DNA of 64,000 bases from the NCBI RefSeq assembly GCF_000428985.1, contig NZ_AUAZ01000002.1:62001-126000 (forward strand), read 5' to 3'. Source of the stretch: Marinobacterium litorale DSM 23545 (GTDB taxonomy: Bacteria > Pseudomonadota > Gammaproteobacteria > Pseudomonadales > Balneatricaceae). Positions 17,183-26,198 of the stretch are shown piece by piece. Position 1 is the stretch's first letter, and each line of letters starts with the position of its first letter. The notes below the pieces were generated by a model. That model was not told where the DNA came from. It did no database searches and worked only from the letters and a program-made list of their open reading frames with translations. The position numbers and the translations under genes are program-made.

Positions 17183-17194
17183 AGCAAGGGGTAG

Positions 17195-18214
17195 ATGATG
17201 AAGATCGAAGCGGACCGGTTTATCAGCCCGGTGGCGATGCCTGCGGAAGAGGCTCAGGATCGGGCGATCCGGCCCAAGCTGCTGTCCGATTATCACGGTC
17301 AGCCCCGTGTGCGGGAGCAGATGGAGATCTTTATCCATGCAGCGCGCAATCGAAGCGAGGCGTTGGACCATACGCTTATCTTTGGTCCGCCCGGCCTTGG
17401 GAAGACGACTCTGGCTAATATTATTGCCAATGAGATGGGTTCGCAGATCAAAACCACATCGGGCCCGGTGCTGGAAAAGGCGGGGGACGTCGCGGCACTG
17501 CTTACCAACCTTGAGCCGAACGACGTACTGTTTATCGATGAAATTCATCGCCTCAGTGCCAATGTGGAGGAGGTGCTCTATCCGGCGATGGAGGATTACC
17601 AGCTCGATATTATGATCGGTGAAGGGCCGGCCGCGCGCTCGATCAAGATCGATCTTCCCCCGTTTACCCTGGTTGGTGCGACCACGCGGGCGGGTCTGCT
17701 GACATCACCGCTGCGCGATCGGTTCGGCATCGTTCAACGCCTGGAGTTTTACAGCGTCGAGGATCTGACCGGCATTGTGATGCGTTCGGCGGAGTTGTCT
17801 GAAACGCCGATAGAGTCAGACGGAGCGCGGGAGGTTGCTTGTCGTTCGCGGGGTACGCCCCGGATCGCCAACCGTCTGCTGCGCCGGGCGCGGGATTACG
17901 CCGAGGTCAAAGGGGAGGGGCGCATCACCCGTGAGATCGCTGATCTTGCGCTCAATATGCTCAACGTGGACCAGCGTGGCTTTGATCATATGGACCGGCG
18001 GCTGCTGCTGGCAATGATCGAGAAGTTCGGTGGAGGGCCGGTTGGGGTCGATAATCTGGCGGCCGCAATCAGTGAAGAGCGCGATACCATTGAGGATGTG
18101 CTGGAGCCCTATCTGATTCAGCAGGGCTTTATCATGCGTACACCACGCGGCCGCGTTGTCACTGAGCATGCATACCTGCATTTTGGACTGGAAAAGCCTG
18201 ACGGGAATCAATAG
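17195..18214 (+). CDS. ruvB: Holliday-junction branch-migration ATPase RuvB
   Basis: A 339-residue AAA+ motor that drives branch migration with RuvA. Walker A is [16 protein letters not shown] (about residue 63), Walker B is [11 protein letters not shown], and sensor 1 and the arginine finger region are in [20 protein letters not shown]. The C-terminal winged helix ends [19 protein letters not shown]. It starts at the ATG at 17195; a second ATG follows immediately at 17198 and may be the true start. It completes the ruvC-TRIC-ruvA-ruvB operon. Confidence 0.97.
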   Translation: MMKIEADRFISPVAMPAEEAQDRAIRPKLLSDYHGQPRVREQMEIFIHAARNRSEALDHTLIFGPPGLGKTTLANIIANEMGSQIKTTSGPVLEKAGDVAALLTNLEPNDVLFIDEIHRLSANVEEVLYPAMEDYQLDIMIGEGPAARSIKIDLPPFTLVGATTRAGLLTSPLRDRFGIVQRLEFYSVEDLTGIVMRSAELSETPIESDGAREVACRSRGTPRIANRLLRRARDYAEVKGEGRITREIADLALNMLNVDQRGFDHMDRRLLLAMIEKFGGGPVGVDNLAAAISEERDTIEDVLEPYLIQQGFIMRTPRGRVVTEHAYLHFGLEKPDGNQ

Positions 18215-18314
18215 CCGGACACATTCACGGCCGATAACGGACTAAGATGATCGGCATCAAAAGAATAACCTGACAAGCGCTGCTAGTATTCTTGGCAGTC
18301 AACTTTGTTGGGGA

Positions 18315-18641
18315 ATGCCGGTGAACCAGTCTGATTTGCGCACCCTGCGAAAATCACTCGAACAGCTCCGCGGCGAGCTGGAACGCGACCTGTGCTCCAT
18401 CCTGCCGGCTCAGGCGGGCGGCTCGGATCTGGTGCCAGAGAATCGCGAGGTATTGGTACGTCAGCTCGAAGATGATATCGCCGCGGTTGATGCGGCGTTT
18501 GAGCGCATCGATACCGGGCTCTATGGCTACTGTATCGGTTGCGGTGAAGAGATCGAAATGAACCAGCTGCGCGCTGACCCCGCCACCAGCCTTTGCTTGA
18601 GCTGTCACTCCCGTGTAAAACGTCGCTCCAAACTTATCTGA
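18315..18641 (+). CDS. Short DksA/TraR-family zinc-finger protein
   Basis: A 108-residue protein with an N-terminal coiled-coil region (about 8-65) and a C-terminal four-cysteine zinc finger: Cys73 and Cys76 in YCIGCGEEI, Cys94 and Cys97 in LCLSCHSR. The GLYGYC(I)GCG approach is the TraR/DksA signature. It is shorter than DksA (about 150) and longer than TraR (about 73), and the DksA coiled-coil tip with its paired Asp residues is not obvious. Relatives bind the secondary channel of RNA polymerase; whether this one does is open. It is a single gene between ruvB and the tol operon, starting at the ATG at 18315 (GTG at 18321 is an alternative). Confidence 0.85.
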   Translation: MPVNQSDLRTLRKSLEQLRGELERDLCSILPAQAGGSDLVPENREVLVRQLEDDIAAVDAAFERIDTGLYGYCIGCGEEIEMNQLRADPATSLCLSCHSRVKRRSKLI

Positions 18642-18778
18642 GCCCATCCACCCCCTGTCTTGTATAAAATATACGGCCTGCTATTGTGTGCCCTTCTGGC
18701 CTGAGGTCGACCGCTACCTGTGGTTACTGACCTCATCCAAATACGCATGATGATCGAGCGAGACGGGACCAAACGCCG

Positions 18779-19180
18779 ATGGCTTTTGAATGGCGCTGCC
18801 GGGTATATATCGAAGATACCGACTTCGGTGGCATCGTTTACTACGTGAATTACCTCAAATTCATGGAGCGTGCCCGCACCGAGATGTTGCGCGCCGTTGG
18901 GTATTCTCAGCAGATACTAAAATCTCAAGGCTGGCTGTTCGTCGTTCATGATGTGCAGGCCCGTTATTTGAAGCCGTCCCACCTGGATGATGAACTTATT
19001 GTGCGCAGCGACATCGAACTGGCTGGCGCTGCCACGGTTATTTTCAAGCAGCGCGTGGTTGGCGACGCAGGAGATGCCCGCTGCGAGGGTGATATCCGTG
19101 TTGTCTGTGTGGATGAAAAAACGCTAAAGCCACGGCGCTGGCCCAAAGAATTACTGCAAAGACTGGAACAACTGGACTGA
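18779..19180 (+). CDS. ybgC: Acyl-CoA thioesterase YbgC, tol-pal associated
   Basis: A 133-residue hot-dog thioesterase. The start FEWRCRVYIEDTDFGGIVYYVNYLKFMERARTE carries the 4-hydroxybenzoyl-CoA thioesterase Asp in DTDFGG, followed by the family FMERARTEML stretch. YbgC acts on acyl-CoA thioesters and is linked to phospholipid metabolism at the inner membrane. It is the first gene of the tol-pal cluster, 15 bp before tolQ, as in many gammaproteobacteria. It starts at the ATG at 18779; an inverted repeat TGAGGTC/GACCTCA at 18702-18735 lies in its leader. Confidence 0.94.
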   Translation: MAFEWRCRVYIEDTDFGGIVYYVNYLKFMERARTEMLRAVGYSQQILKSQGWLFVVHDVQARYLKPSHLDDELIVRSDIELAGAATVIFKQRVVGDAGDARCEGDIRVVCVDEKTLKPRRWPKELLQRLEQLD

Positions 19181-19195
19181 TATTAGGAGTTGTAA

Positions 19196-19876
19196 GTGGA
19201 AGACAAGCTGTCGATCTGGGGACTGGTGCTCAATGCCAGTCTGGTAGTTCAGTTGGTGATGCTGCTTTTGCTGCTCGCGTCCTTTGTTTCCTGGGTGATG
19301 ATCTTTCAGCGTCGTCAGGTACTCCGGCGCGCCCAAAGCTCGTTTCGCGAGTTCGAGGACCGTTTCTGGTCCGGTGTGGATCTGAGTCATCTCTATCGCG
19401 AAGTAAATGCCAATCCCAATTCGTTGTGTGGCGCAGAGAACCTGTTTCGCGCCGGCCTCAAAGAGTTTACCCGCCTGACCAAACAGCCAGGGGTCGACCC
19501 GGAAGTGGTCATGAATGGGGTTCAGCGCAGCATGCGCGTTTCCCTGGCGCGGGAAGAAGAACGACTGGAGCGTCACCTGCCTTTTCTCGCCACGGTGGGT
19601 TCCACCAGCCCCTATATCGGCCTGTTTGGCACAGTATGGGGGATCATGAACGCTTTCCGTGGCTTGGCCAATGTGCACCAGGCAACGCTGGCTTCGGTGG
19701 CACCGGGTATCTCCGAGGCGCTGGTCGCGACTGCCATGGGGCTGTTTGCTGCGATTCCAGCGGTTATCGCGTACAACCGTTTTTCGGCCAAGTCCGAGTG
19801 GTTGTTGAACAATTACGAAACCTTTGCCGATGAGTTCACCAGTATCCTCTATCGGCGCGTACACTCCACCTCCTGA
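19196..19876 (+). CDS. tolQ: Tol-Pal inner-membrane protein TolQ
   Basis: A 226-residue member of the MotA/TolQ/ExbB family that forms the proton-driven motor with TolR. It has an N-terminal helix near residues 14-36 and a two-helix region around 135-195 (TVGSTSPYIGLFGTVWGIMN, then ALVATAMGLFAAIPAVIAYN). These regions contain the conserved Thr and Gly/Pro residues lining the proton path. The start is the GTG at 19196 behind AGGAG. It energises TolA during cell constriction. Confidence 0.97.
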   Translation: MEDKLSIWGLVLNASLVVQLVMLLLLLASFVSWVMIFQRRQVLRRAQSSFREFEDRFWSGVDLSHLYREVNANPNSLCGAENLFRAGLKEFTRLTKQPGVDPEVVMNGVQRSMRVSLAREEERLERHLPFLATVGSTSPYIGLFGTVWGIMNAFRGLANVHQATLASVAPGISEALVATAMGLFAAIPAVIAYNRFSAKSEWLLNNYETFADEFTSILYRRVHSTS

Positions 19877-19887
19877 GACGGTTTCAG

Positions 19888-20307
19888 ATGATCAGGCGAA
19901 CTCGCAAGAAACGTAAGCTCAACGCCGAAATCAACGTCGTCCCCTATATCGATGTCACCATGGTGCTGCTGATTATTTTTATGGTGACGGCGCCCATGCT
20001 GACCCAGGGGATCGATATCGATCTGCCCCAGACTACTGCGGAGCCGGTGGATACCGACGACGATGAGCCGATGATTGTGTCGGTGGACCGCGAGGGCAGT
20101 TACTACATCAACATCGGTGGCGCAGACGAGACAACAGCGGTAACGGCCGAGGAGGTCGCTGGCCGCGTGCAGAAAGTGCTTAGCGTTAACCCTCAAAAGC
20201 TTTTGTTGGTGCGCGGTGACAAGAACGTCAGTTATGACGCGGTCGTGCAGTTGATGGTGCTGCTCAAGGGGGCGGGCGCCTCCAGCGTTGGTTTGGTGAC
20301 GGAGTAG
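19888..20307 (+). CDS. tolR: Tol-Pal inner-membrane protein TolR
   Basis: A 139-residue ExbD/TolR-family protein with one transmembrane helix. INVVPYIDVTMVLLIIFMV (about residues 14-32) contains the Asp23-type protonatable residue in the membrane segment. The periplasmic domain follows. It pairs with TolQ to convert the proton gradient into movement of TolA. It starts at the ATG at 19888, 11 bp after tolQ. Confidence 0.97.
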   Translation: MIRRTRKKRKLNAEINVVPYIDVTMVLLIIFMVTAPMLTQGIDIDLPQTTAEPVDTDDDEPMIVSVDREGSYYINIGGADETTAVTAEEVAGRVQKVLSVNPQKLLLVRGDKNVSYDAVVQLMVLLKGAGASSVGLVTE

Positions 20308-20310
20308 CCG

Positions 20311-21228
20311 GTGGAGATTCGCAGCTACCTGGTGCCGACGGCACTGGCGACCCTGTTGCATATAATCGTGCTTGGTGGCCTGCTAACGCACTGGATCGGT
20401 GACGCTGAGCCGGAGCGCCGCACGCCGCGACATATTCAGGCCCGCATGATCGATCTGAATGCCTTGAGCCAGACGCCGTCCAGTCCGGAGTCGGGGGCTG
20501 AGAGCGAGACGCCTCCCGCTCCGGATCCTGCGCCGAAGCCTAATGAGACTCAGCAGAAGCAGCAGGAGCAGCAGGCACAGGCGGAGCAGAAACGGCGAGA
20601 GCAGCAGGCTGAGCAAGCCAGAAAGGCGGCCGAGGAGAAGGCGCGCCAAGCCAAGGCGCTGGCCGCCAAACGTGCTCAGGAAGAGGCGGAAAAGCGTAAG
20701 CAGGCTGAGCTGGCAGCGCAGCGTAAGGCGCAGGAGGAGGCTCGACGCAAAGCAGAGCAGGAGGCTCAACGGCAAGCTCAGGCCAAGCGTGAAGCGCAGG
20801 AGAAAGCGCGTCGTCAAGCGGAGGCGAAAGCGAAGGCTGAGGCCCAGCGTCAGGAGCAGGCCCGTGCCGAAGCACAAGCCAAGGCCAAGGCGGAAGCTGC
20901 CCGCGCTGCAGCGGAGAAACGCGCTCAGTCAGTGGTGGGCGACATGCAAAGTTATATCCAGACGCTGGTGGAACAGAATTGGCGGATACCGCGTACCGCT
21001 CGTAACGGCATGGAAGCGGTGGTCGCGATACGGTTGCTGGGTAATGGTGAGGTCGATCAGGCTACTATTGTGACAAGCAGTGGTGATGCGGCCTTTGATC
21101 GTTCAGCGGTCCAGGCTGTATATCGTACCGAGCGGTTTGAGCGGGTGGCGGAAGTCGATCCGATTCTATTCGAGCGCAGGTTAAGGTCGATAAAAGTGAT
21201 TTTCCGACCGGAGGGGTTAAGATGGTGA
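20311..21228 (+). CDS. tolA: Tol-Pal envelope-spanning protein TolA
   Basis: A 305-residue protein in three parts: an inner-membrane anchor (about residues 9-27, [18 protein letters not shown]), a long Lys/Ala/Glu/Gln-rich helical stalk (about 75-210), and a C-terminal domain from about 212. That domain includes [16 protein letters not shown] and a TonB-like [19 protein letters not shown]. The stalk reaches across the periplasm so the last domain can contact TolB/Pal. The start is the GTG at 20311, with its ribosome-binding site overlapping the tolR end. Its stop overlaps the tolB start by 7 nt. The repetitive stalk gives long shadow frames, which are not genes. Confidence 0.96.
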   Translation: MEIRSYLVPTALATLLHIIVLGGLLTHWIGDAEPERRTPRHIQARMIDLNALSQTPSSPESGAESETPPAPDPAPKPNETQQKQQEQQAQAEQKRREQQAEQARKAAEEKARQAKALAAKRAQEEAEKRKQAELAAQRKAQEEARRKAEQEAQRQAQAKREAQEKARRQAEAKAKAEAQRQEQARAEAQAKAKAEAARAAAEKRAQSVVGDMQSYIQTLVEQNWRIPRTARNGMEAVVAIRLLGNGEVDQATIVTSSGDAAFDRSAVQAVYRTERFERVAEVDPILFERRLRSIKVIFRPEGLRW

Positions 21229-22523
21229 AGTTTAAATCGGTACTGGCATGTCTTGTTTTACTGGTGACGGGGTCACTGGCTCGCGCCGAATTAGTTGTGG
21301 AAGTGACCCAGGGCGTTGCCGAGCCATCACCGGTTGCAGTGGTTCCGTTTAACTGGAGCGGCACGTCGGCGCTACCTGAAGATGTAGCAAAGGTCGTGGA
21401 ACAGGATCTGGCGCGTAGCGGTTTTTTCTCCGCGCTTCCGCGCGAAAGCATGCTGGGCTTTCCGAGTCGGCAAAGTGATGTTTATTTCCGTGACTGGCGT
21501 GTAAGCGGCTCCGATTATCTGTTGATCGGACGGATTGAGCCGCTCGGCGAGCAGCGCCTGGAGATTAATTTTGAGCTCTACGATGTGCTCAAGGAGCAGC
21601 GTTTGATGGGGCAGCGGGTAGAAAGCACACCGGCCCAGCTGCGCGATGCGGCCCACTATATTGCCGACCGTATATTTGAGGAGCTGACAGGGCTTAAGGG
21701 GGCATTCTCGACCCGTATCGTCTACGTCACCGCCGATCGCCGCGCCGATAACAGTAACCGTTATCGCCTGATGCTCTCGGACTGGGATGGCGCTCGCCCC
21801 CGGACCATCCTTGAATCCAGTGAACCGATTATGTCGCCGACCTGGTCGGGGGATGGTTCCAAACTGGCCTATGTGTCTTTTGAAACCGGGCGTCCGGCTA
21901 TCTATGTCCAGTATTTGAGTACCGGAAAGCGTGAACGGATCCAGTCGTTCAAAGGGCTTAACGGAGCGCCGTCCTGGTCACCGGACGGCAACCAGCTGGC
22001 TCTTGTGCTGTCCAAGGATGGCAACCCCGAGATCTACGTGCTTGATATGCGCTCGCGCCAGTTGCAGCGTGTAACACGCCATTACGGGATCGATACTGAG
22101 CCAACCTGGGCACCCGACGGGCAGTCGCTGTTATTTACCTCGGATCGTGGCGGTCAGCCCCAGATTTACCGGCTTAATCTGAGCTCCAGAGATCTTGAAC
22201 GTTTAACCTGGGAAGGGAACTACAATGCGCGGCCGCGGCTGACCCAGGATGGCCGATTTCTCGCCATGGTACACCGCCCGCAGGGGGGGGATTTCACCAT
22301 TGCCGTTCAGGACCTGAAATCCGGACGTCTCGATATACTGACCCGTGCCGGGTTGGATGAGTCCCCGAGTATCGCCCCCAACGGGAGCATCATCATTTAC
22401 GCCAGTCAGGAGCAGGGTAAAGGTGTGCTCGCGGCTGTATCATTGGACGGCCAGGTGCGCTTCAGAATGCCCAGCCCCGGTGGCGATGTGCGTGAGCCTG
22501 CCTGGTCGCCATTCTTGCAATAA
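21222..22523 (+). CDS. tolB: Periplasmic beta-propeller protein TolB
   Basis: A 433-residue periplasmic protein. The signal peptide is [22 protein letters not shown] with cleavage near residue 22. An N-terminal domain of about 140 residues is followed by a six-bladed propeller with repeated W(S/A)PDG motifs ([25 protein letters not shown]). It binds Pal and is displaced by TolA. The ATG at 21222 follows GGAGGGG and lies within the end of tolA. Confidence 0.97.
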   Translation: MVKFKSVLACLVLLVTGSLARAELVVEVTQGVAEPSPVAVVPFNWSGTSALPEDVAKVVEQDLARSGFFSALPRESMLGFPSRQSDVYFRDWRVSGSDYLLIGRIEPLGEQRLEINFELYDVLKEQRLMGQRVESTPAQLRDAAHYIADRIFEELTGLKGAFSTRIVYVTADRRADNSNRYRLMLSDWDGARPRTILESSEPIMSPTWSGDGSKLAYVSFETGRPAIYVQYLSTGKRERIQSFKGLNGAPSWSPDGNQLALVLSKDGNPEIYVLDMRSRQLQRVTRHYGIDTEPTWAPDGQSLLFTSDRGGQPQIYRLNLSSRDLERLTWEGNYNARPRLTQDGRFLAMVHRPQGGDFTIAVQDLKSGRLDILTRAGLDESPSIAPNGSIIIYASQEQGKGVLAAVSLDGQVRFRMPSPGGDVREPAWSPFLQ

Positions 22524-22644
22524 TTGTGGGTCTTTCGGGCGTTATGGAAGCTGCGGAAGGGCTGTTGTCTCAGAGTGGCGACGGCTTGGAAAAAATTCGA
22601 TCTGATCGCTGCAATACAACGGTCGGTCTCTTGCAATATGCTAT

Positions 22645-22658
22645 CGCTAAGATTAGCG
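22645..22658. promoter_or_regulatory. Perfect palindrome upstream of pal
   Basis: CGCTAA-GA-TTAGCG is an exact 6-bp dyad in the 176-bp tolB-pal gap, followed by an AT-rich TTATAT. It may be an operator or part of a small leader hairpin for an internal pal promoter. No regulator is recognised. Confidence 0.35.
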
Positions 22659-22702
22659 TAATCAATAAATTATATCGCGTTTTGTCTGACTAGGAGAAAA
22701 TG

Positions 22703-23230
22703 ATGCGTGCGTTGAATCTGATGAAAGCGGCTGCACTGGGTGCGGCTGTCGCCTGGGTTGCCGGCTGTAGCACCACGAGTACTACTACTGACGGTGGCGC
22801 TGGCGGCGCTGATGGTCAGGGTGGCAGTGGCTCTGCCAGCTCGTACGGGGTTGATGGCTCGGGTGTCAGCGGCAGCGATATGGCCGATGTAAATCAGCTT
22901 CAAACCGTGTTCTATTTCGACTTCGACCAGTCCGTTGTTAAGCAGGACGGATTTGCTGATCTGGAAGCGCACGCACGTTACCTGTCCCAGAATCCGGGGG
23001 CATCGGTTCGTCTGGAAGGGCATGCGGATGAGCGTGGGACCCGTGAATACAACATCGCTCTGGGTGAGCGTCGCGCCAATGCCGTTGAGCGTCTGTTGAT
23101 CGTCAACGGAGCCAGCGCATCTCAGGTAGAGACAATCAGCTACGGCGAAGAGAAGCCGGCTGTGATGGGGCAGGGCGAAGCGTCCTGGGCTCAGAATCGT
23201 CGTGTGGAACTGAAGTACGTATCCCGTTGA
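22703..23230 (+). CDS. pal: Peptidoglycan-associated lipoprotein Pal
   Basis: A 175-residue outer-membrane lipoprotein. The signal sequence ends in a lipobox VAGC (Cys near residue 21). A flexible Gly/Ser-rich linker follows, then an OmpA-like domain containing VFYFDFDQSVVKQDG, LEGHADERGTREYNIALGERRA and NRRVELKYV, which binds meso-diaminopimelate in peptidoglycan. AGGAG favours the ATG at 22703 (6-nt spacing) over that at 22700. It may have its own promoter in the preceding gap. Confidence 0.97.
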   Translation: MRALNLMKAAALGAAVAWVAGCSTTSTTTDGGAGGADGQGGSGSASSYGVDGSGVSGSDMADVNQLQTVFYFDFDQSVVKQDGFADLEAHARYLSQNPGASVRLEGHADERGTREYNIALGERRANAVERLLIVNGASASQVETISYGEEKPAVMGQGEASWAQNRRVELKYVSR

Positions 23231-23231
23231 T

Positions 23232-24056
23232 ATGGCGCGTGATCTAAAAGCACTTCCGCTGGTATTCGCCCTCGCGCTCCCCTGGGTGGGGGGCGCGAAA
23301 GTGCTCGCGGCGGATGTAACCCCAATCCCGGTGACTGACTCCAGCGCCGGTAGTGGTGCGTCCTATGCCCAGTCTCCGCAAAGCGAGCTCTTGCTGATGG
23401 TTCAGCAGCTGCAGGAGGAGGTTCGTCAGTTGCGAGGGCAGCTCGAAACGCAACAGTATCGGCTGGATAAAATGGAGCGCGAACAGCGGGATCGGTACCG
23501 CGATATTGACCGCCGGATCAGCGCGCTTATTCAAGCGGCGGCGGGCGATCAATACGGTATGGCTCAAGGCGCTGCGGATTCCGAGGTGCCAGCGCAACCG
23601 GATGCCACGGAAAACACGCCTGAGCAGGCGAATGGCGAGGCTTCCGCCGCAGTATCCTCTTCGACCCAGCCCGTCGTCGATGGGGTCAGTGATCTGGACG
23701 CCTATAAGGCAGCTTTTGCGCTGGTGCGGGAGCGCCAGTTCGAACAGGCGCTTGGCGCGTTTGATCAGTTTATTCAGCGTTATCCGCAGAGCAGTCACCT
23801 GGCTAACGCGCATTACTGGGTGGGTGAGGTGCAGCTCGCGCAGCAGGGATTGGAGCAGGCGAAAGCGGCATTTAAGCGTGTGCTCGACCAGTTCCCGGAT
23901 CACACTAAGGTGCCGGATGCGCTCTATAAGCTCGGTGTGGTTGAAGACAGGCTTGGCAATGGCGAAGCGTCCAAGGCAGCGTTTTCACGCTTGCTGACCG
24001 ACTTTCCTCAGAGTTCGGCCGCTGGCCTGGCGCGTAACTACACTCCATCCTCGTAA
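23232..24056 (+). CDS. cpoB: Cell-division coordinator CpoB (YbgF)
   Basis: A 274-residue periplasmic protein. The signal peptide is MARDLKALPLVFALALPWVGGAKVLA. A trimerising coiled coil rich in Gln and Glu spans about residues 50-100, followed by an acidic linker and C-terminal TPR repeats (YKAAFALVRERQFEQALGAF, then AHYWVGEVQLAQQGLEQAKA). CpoB links Tol-Pal to peptidoglycan synthesis by PBP1B during division. It is the last tol-cluster gene, 1 bp after pal. Confidence 0.94.
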   Translation: MARDLKALPLVFALALPWVGGAKVLAADVTPIPVTDSSAGSGASYAQSPQSELLLMVQQLQEEVRQLRGQLETQQYRLDKMEREQRDRYRDIDRRISALIQAAAGDQYGMAQGAADSEVPAQPDATENTPEQANGEASAAVSSSTQPVVDGVSDLDAYKAAFALVRERQFEQALGAFDQFIQRYPQSSHLANAHYWVGEVQLAQQGLEQAKAAFKRVLDQFPDHTKVPDALYKLGVVEDRLGNGEASKAAFSRLLTDFPQSSAAGLARNYTPSS

Positions 24057-24074
24057 CAGGAAAATTCAAACGTT

Positions 24075-24755
24075 ATGACAAACCGGGAAAAGCGGGCCGT
24101 TGTACTCTTGTCCGGCGGTCTCGATTCCGCCACGGCGCTGGCCATCGCGAAGTCGCAGGGCTACGCATGTCATGTGTTGAGCTTCGATTATGGCCAGCGC
24201 TCCCTGACGGAGCTGAATGCAGCAAAGCGTGTTGCAGACTCTATTGGTGTGGCGGAGCATCGGGTTTTGCGGCTCAATCTCGAAGATTTCGGCGGCTCGG
24301 CGCTGACCGATACCAACATCGAAGTGCCTGAGCAGGAAAGCGAGGGTATCCCGATTACTTACGTTCCCGCCCGCAACACGGTTTTTCTCTCGCTTGCGCT
24401 GGGCTGGGCTGAGGTTTTGCACGCCGAGGCGATCTTTATCGGCGTGAATGCCGTCGATTACTCCGGGTATCCGGATTGTCGTCCCGAGTTCATCGAGGCG
24501 TTTGAGAAGATGGCTAACCTGGCGACGCGAAATGGAGTCAGCGGCGAGCCGATCCGCATCGAGACGCCGCTTATCGACATGACCAAGGCGGAAATTATTC
24601 TGGCAGGTGGCAAACTCGGCGTCGATTACGCGGAAACCGTTTCCTGCTACCAGGCCGATGACGACGGCCGTGCCTGCGGGCAGTGTGACAGTTGTCGGTT
24701 ACGTGCCAAGGGGTTCGCCGATGCAGGGCTGCCGGATCCCACGCGTTACCATTAA
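24075..24755 (+). CDS. queC: 7-cyano-7-deazaguanine synthase QueC
   Basis: A 226-residue ATP-dependent ligase that converts 7-carboxy-7-deazaguanine to preQ0 in queuosine synthesis. The PP-loop [13 protein letters not shown] is near residue 15. The C-terminal zinc site [20 protein letters not shown] provides four cysteines. Length and motifs are standard. It starts at the ATG at 24075, 18 bp after cpoB, following AGGAAAA; queC next to cpoB is a common arrangement. Confidence 0.96.
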   Translation: MTNREKRAVVLLSGGLDSATALAIAKSQGYACHVLSFDYGQRSLTELNAAKRVADSIGVAEHRVLRLNLEDFGGSALTDTNIEVPEQESEGIPITYVPARNTVFLSLALGWAEVLHAEAIFIGVNAVDYSGYPDCRPEFIEAFEKMANLATRNGVSGEPIRIETPLIDMTKAEIILAGGKLGVDYAETVSCYQADDDGRACGQCDSCRLRAKGFADAGLPDPTRYH

Positions 24756-24786
24756 GGGGTATTCACGCGTTTCGGCGGATTGGCGG

Positions 24787-24814
24787 TTGCATTTGTATCA
24801 GGACTGCGTATACT
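24787..24814 (+). promoter_or_regulatory. Sigma-70 promoter of tRNA-Lys
   Basis: TTGCAT (24787-24792) and TATACT (24809-24814) are separated by 16 bp and lie 13 bp before the tRNA 5' end. Position and hexamers fit a stable-RNA promoter. Confidence 0.6.
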
Positions 24815-24827
24815 TCGCAGCCCTGTT

Positions 24828-24903
24828 GGGTCGTTAGCTCAGTTGGTAGAGCAGTTGGCTTTTAACCAATTGGTCATAGGTTCGAGTCCTATACGACCCA
24901 CCA
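24828..24903 (+). tRNA. tRNA-Lys (anticodon TTT)
   Basis: A 76-nt cloverleaf: acceptor GGGTCGT pairs with ACGACCC, the D-arm is GCTCAGTTGGTAGAGC, the anticodon loop is CTTTTAA, the T-arm is ATAGG-TTCGAGT-CCTAT, and CCA is encoded at the 3' end. It is complete and follows queC. Confidence 0.98.
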
Positions 24904-25105
24904 TTCCCCTCCTGTTTTATTTATACCCGCCTGCTATCACTCGTCTGTGGTTTCAGGGTTTCATATGCCAATCGGTTGCATCGATTTCAATTCCGTGTCG
25001 GTAATATTGATCCCGAGTCCTGTCTAAGCTGATGGTTGTGGTATACTTTCGCACCCTTTTCATGGGCCTCGCGCCCGTTGGTCCAGTAGTCAAGATAGAA
25101 GAAGC

Positions 25106-26149
25106 ATGCTGACGAAACCGGAAATCGACGATCGCATTATCGTTCAGGAACACTTTGCGCAGGAACACCTGCCTTCGGCGCTGGACGCGGATCAGGTGGC
25201 AGCGTACACCCAGCGTATTGGCGCGCTGCTTAAAGAGAAAGACGCCTGTCTGGTGGCTCACTATTACACAGACCCGATGGTTCAGGCACTGGCTGAAAAG
25301 ACCGGTGGTTACGTGGCTGACTCGCTGGAAATGGCCCGTTTCGGCGCTCGCCATGACGCCTCTACGCTGGTTGTTGCCGGGGTTCGTTTCATGGGGGAAA
25401 CCGCCAAGATTCTGAGTCCTGAAAAGCGCATTTTGATGCCCACTCTGGAAGCTACCTGCTCGCTGGATATTGGCTGCCCCGTTGATGAGTTCTCGGCGTT
25501 CTGCGATGCACATCCGGATCACGAGGTCGTGGTCTATGCCAACACCTCGGCTGCCGTCAAGGCGCGTGCTGATTGGGTGGTGACCTCCAGTATCGCCCTG
25601 CAAGTGGTGGAGCATCTGGCAGATCAGGGAAAAAAGGTGATCTGGGCGCCGGATAAACATTTGGGTGCGTATGTTCAGAAACAGACTGATGCCGAGATGC
25701 TGCTTTGGGACGGCGCCTGTATTGTCCACGAAGAGTTTAAGGCGAAGGGGCTCAAGGATCTCAAGCAGGTCTATCCCGATGCCGGTATTCTGGTGCACCC
25801 GGAATCTCCGGAAGCTGTCATTGAGTTGGCCGATGCGGTCGGATCGACGTCACAGCTGATTCGTGCGGCTCAGGAGTTGCCACATTCTATGTTTATTGTG
25901 GCGACGGATCGCGGCATTTTTTACAAAATGCAGCAGGCCGCACCCGACAAAACCTTCATAGAGGCGCCCACCGGCGGCTCCGGCGCGACCTGTCGCAGCT
26001 GCGCACATTGCCCCTGGATGGCGATGAACGGCTTGGAAAACATCGCTCAGGCCCTGGAGCAGGGGCGTGATGAAGTTACTGTGGATGAAGGCTTGATTGA
26101 GCGGGCGCGTATCCCGTTGCAGCGGATGCTGGATTTTCAGGTCCGCTAA
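25106..26149 (+). CDS. nadA: Quinolinate synthase A
   Basis: A 347-residue [4Fe-4S] enzyme that condenses iminoaspartate with dihydroxyacetone phosphate to quinolinate in de novo NAD synthesis. It shows [19 protein letters not shown], the cluster cysteines in [20 protein letters not shown] and [17 protein letters not shown], and a [14 protein letters not shown] block. The length matches NadA. It starts at the ATG at 25106; TATACT at 25042-25047 may be part of its promoter, without a clear -35. Confidence 0.97.
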   Translation: MLTKPEIDDRIIVQEHFAQEHLPSALDADQVAAYTQRIGALLKEKDACLVAHYYTDPMVQALAEKTGGYVADSLEMARFGARHDASTLVVAGVRFMGETAKILSPEKRILMPTLEATCSLDIGCPVDEFSAFCDAHPDHEVVVYANTSAAVKARADWVVTSSIALQVVEHLADQGKKVIWAPDKHLGAYVQKQTDAEMLLWDGACIVHEEFKAKGLKDLKQVYPDAGILVHPESPEAVIELADAVGSTSQLIRAAQELPHSMFIVATDRGIFYKMQQAAPDKTFIEAPTGGSGATCRSCAHCPWMAMNGLENIAQALEQGRDEVTVDEGLIERARIPLQRMLDFQVR

Positions 26150-26156
26150 TAGAGAC

Positions 26157-26185
26157 GCGGTAGCGCCGGTGACGGCGGCTACCGC
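26157..26185. terminator. GC-rich hairpin between convergent nadA and bepA
   Basis: GCGGTAGCGCC pairs with GGCGGCTACCGC (one bulged base) around a 6-nt loop, filling the 49-bp gap between two converging genes. No clear U-tract is present on either strand. Confidence 0.55.
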
Positions 26186-26198
26186 TTATGCTCCGTGT

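Noticed and set aside
16604-17548. 314-codon reverse-strand open frame
   Set aside because: Antisense to ruvA/ruvB, Arg/His-rich shadow.
18702-18735. Inverted repeat TGAGGTC/GACCTCA in front of ybgC
   Set aside because: Short stem with a 20-nt loop and no further support; mentioned in the ybgC entry only.
20540-20875. Pro/Ala- and Leu-rich open frames antisense to tolA
   Set aside because: Low-complexity shadows of the tolA helical stalk.
24828-24903. tRNA-Lys as an integration site for a mobile element
   Set aside because: No integrase gene or repeated 3' tRNA fragment follows; nadA and core genes continue directly.
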